In this document: positions 63,884 to 64,000 of the stretch, in pieces
How the letters are laid out: each line of letters opens with the position of its first letter
Position numbering within the stretch: the stretch's first letter is position 1
Source of the DNA: an uncultured bacterium
Lineage (GTDB): Bacteria; Actinomycetota; Coriobacteriia; Coriobacteriales; Eggerthellaceae
Direction: 5' to 3'
DNA: 64,000 nt
NCBI GenBank assembly: GCA_937890835.1
Contig: CALADF010000035.1
Span: forward strand, 226,354-290,353
The notes under the pieces: generated by a model
Told to the model about the DNA's origin: nothing
What the model saw: only the letters and a program-made list of their open reading frames with translations
The model's database searches: none
Translations under genes and position numbers: made by a program

Positions 63884-64000
63884 CCCTTCACGCGCTTTGC
63901 GCTAGCTGCGCCGCAAGATCGCCCGCTGTAAGAAGAGGGGTGGCCGTCACGGGTCCTTCGCGCCCTTCACTAGACGCGCCTGAGGATATTGGCGCGCTGC

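Noticed and set aside
63892..64000. Possible C-terminal end of a minus-strand gene at the right edge
   Set aside because: Two minus frames show short plausible tails (for example ending RANILRRV), but too little sequence is present to choose.

Overview
The window looks like chromosomal DNA of a high-GC anaerobe of the actinobacterial class Coriobacteriia, most likely family Eggerthellaceae (inference). The basis is strong G/C third-position bias, a System I cytochrome c maturation operon whose CcmE carries the C-x3-Y haem motif, four-domain S1 started from TTG, sortase-type surface proteins with LPATS/LALTG-like tails, and the order carboxyltransferase/biotin carrier - accC - asp23 - nusB - xseB - dxs. 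No phage, insertion sequence or CRISPR array is visible.

Layout. 0-4.2 kb: the edge of a tandem-domain MarR regulator, a short-chain dehydrogenase, veg, a P-loop ATPase and tRNA-Ala(CGC). 4.4-11.4 kb: divergent apbE and ccmE-F-A-B-C-(D), which fits a respiratory lifestyle using flavinylated and haem-bearing extracytoplasmic reductases. 11.7-15.7 kb: a large surface protein gene broken into three frames. 16-26.5 kb: galU, a candidate C-rich small RNA, rarA, two membrane proteins, alaS, ruvX, mltG and a YqeG-type HAD phosphatase. 26.5-34.2 kb: a shikimate block (aroE, aroC, aroK, aroB, aroQ) running into an M24 peptidase, a rhomboid protease and efp. 34-38 kb: a cysteine-rich (CCG) protein, an acetyltransferase, a second copy of the P-loop ATPase behind a six-fold TTGCAAA array, and a RelB-like/PIN toxin-antitoxin pair whose antitoxin has an internal stop. 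38-43.5 kb: an alcohol dehydrogenase, a DUF364 protein, an orphan metal/cobalamin-type binding lipoprotein, a frameshifted Crp/Fnr regulator and a moeA pseudogene; this reads as a decaying molybdenum/tungsten-type locus. 43.6-54.5 kb: degV, the carboxylase-to-dxs cluster, a GNAT enzyme, amt-glnK and a TSCPD protein. 54.9-64 kb: rpsA, a sortase-anchored M6-type metalloprotease, a DUF2238-like membrane protein with AIM24, and mnmA-coaE.

The observations most worth following are: (1) a roughly 130-nt minus-strand RNA at about 17.4-17.5 kb with four C-rich anti-Shine-Dalgarno segments, all predicted unpaired, and a strong terminator; (2) the two related ATPase genes, each behind short tandem repeats; (3) four genes broken by frameshifts or stops, three of them within 37-43.5 kb; (4) a cluster of TTGAC/GTCAA pentamers between apbE and ccmE. 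All functions are assigned by reading motifs; no database search was run.
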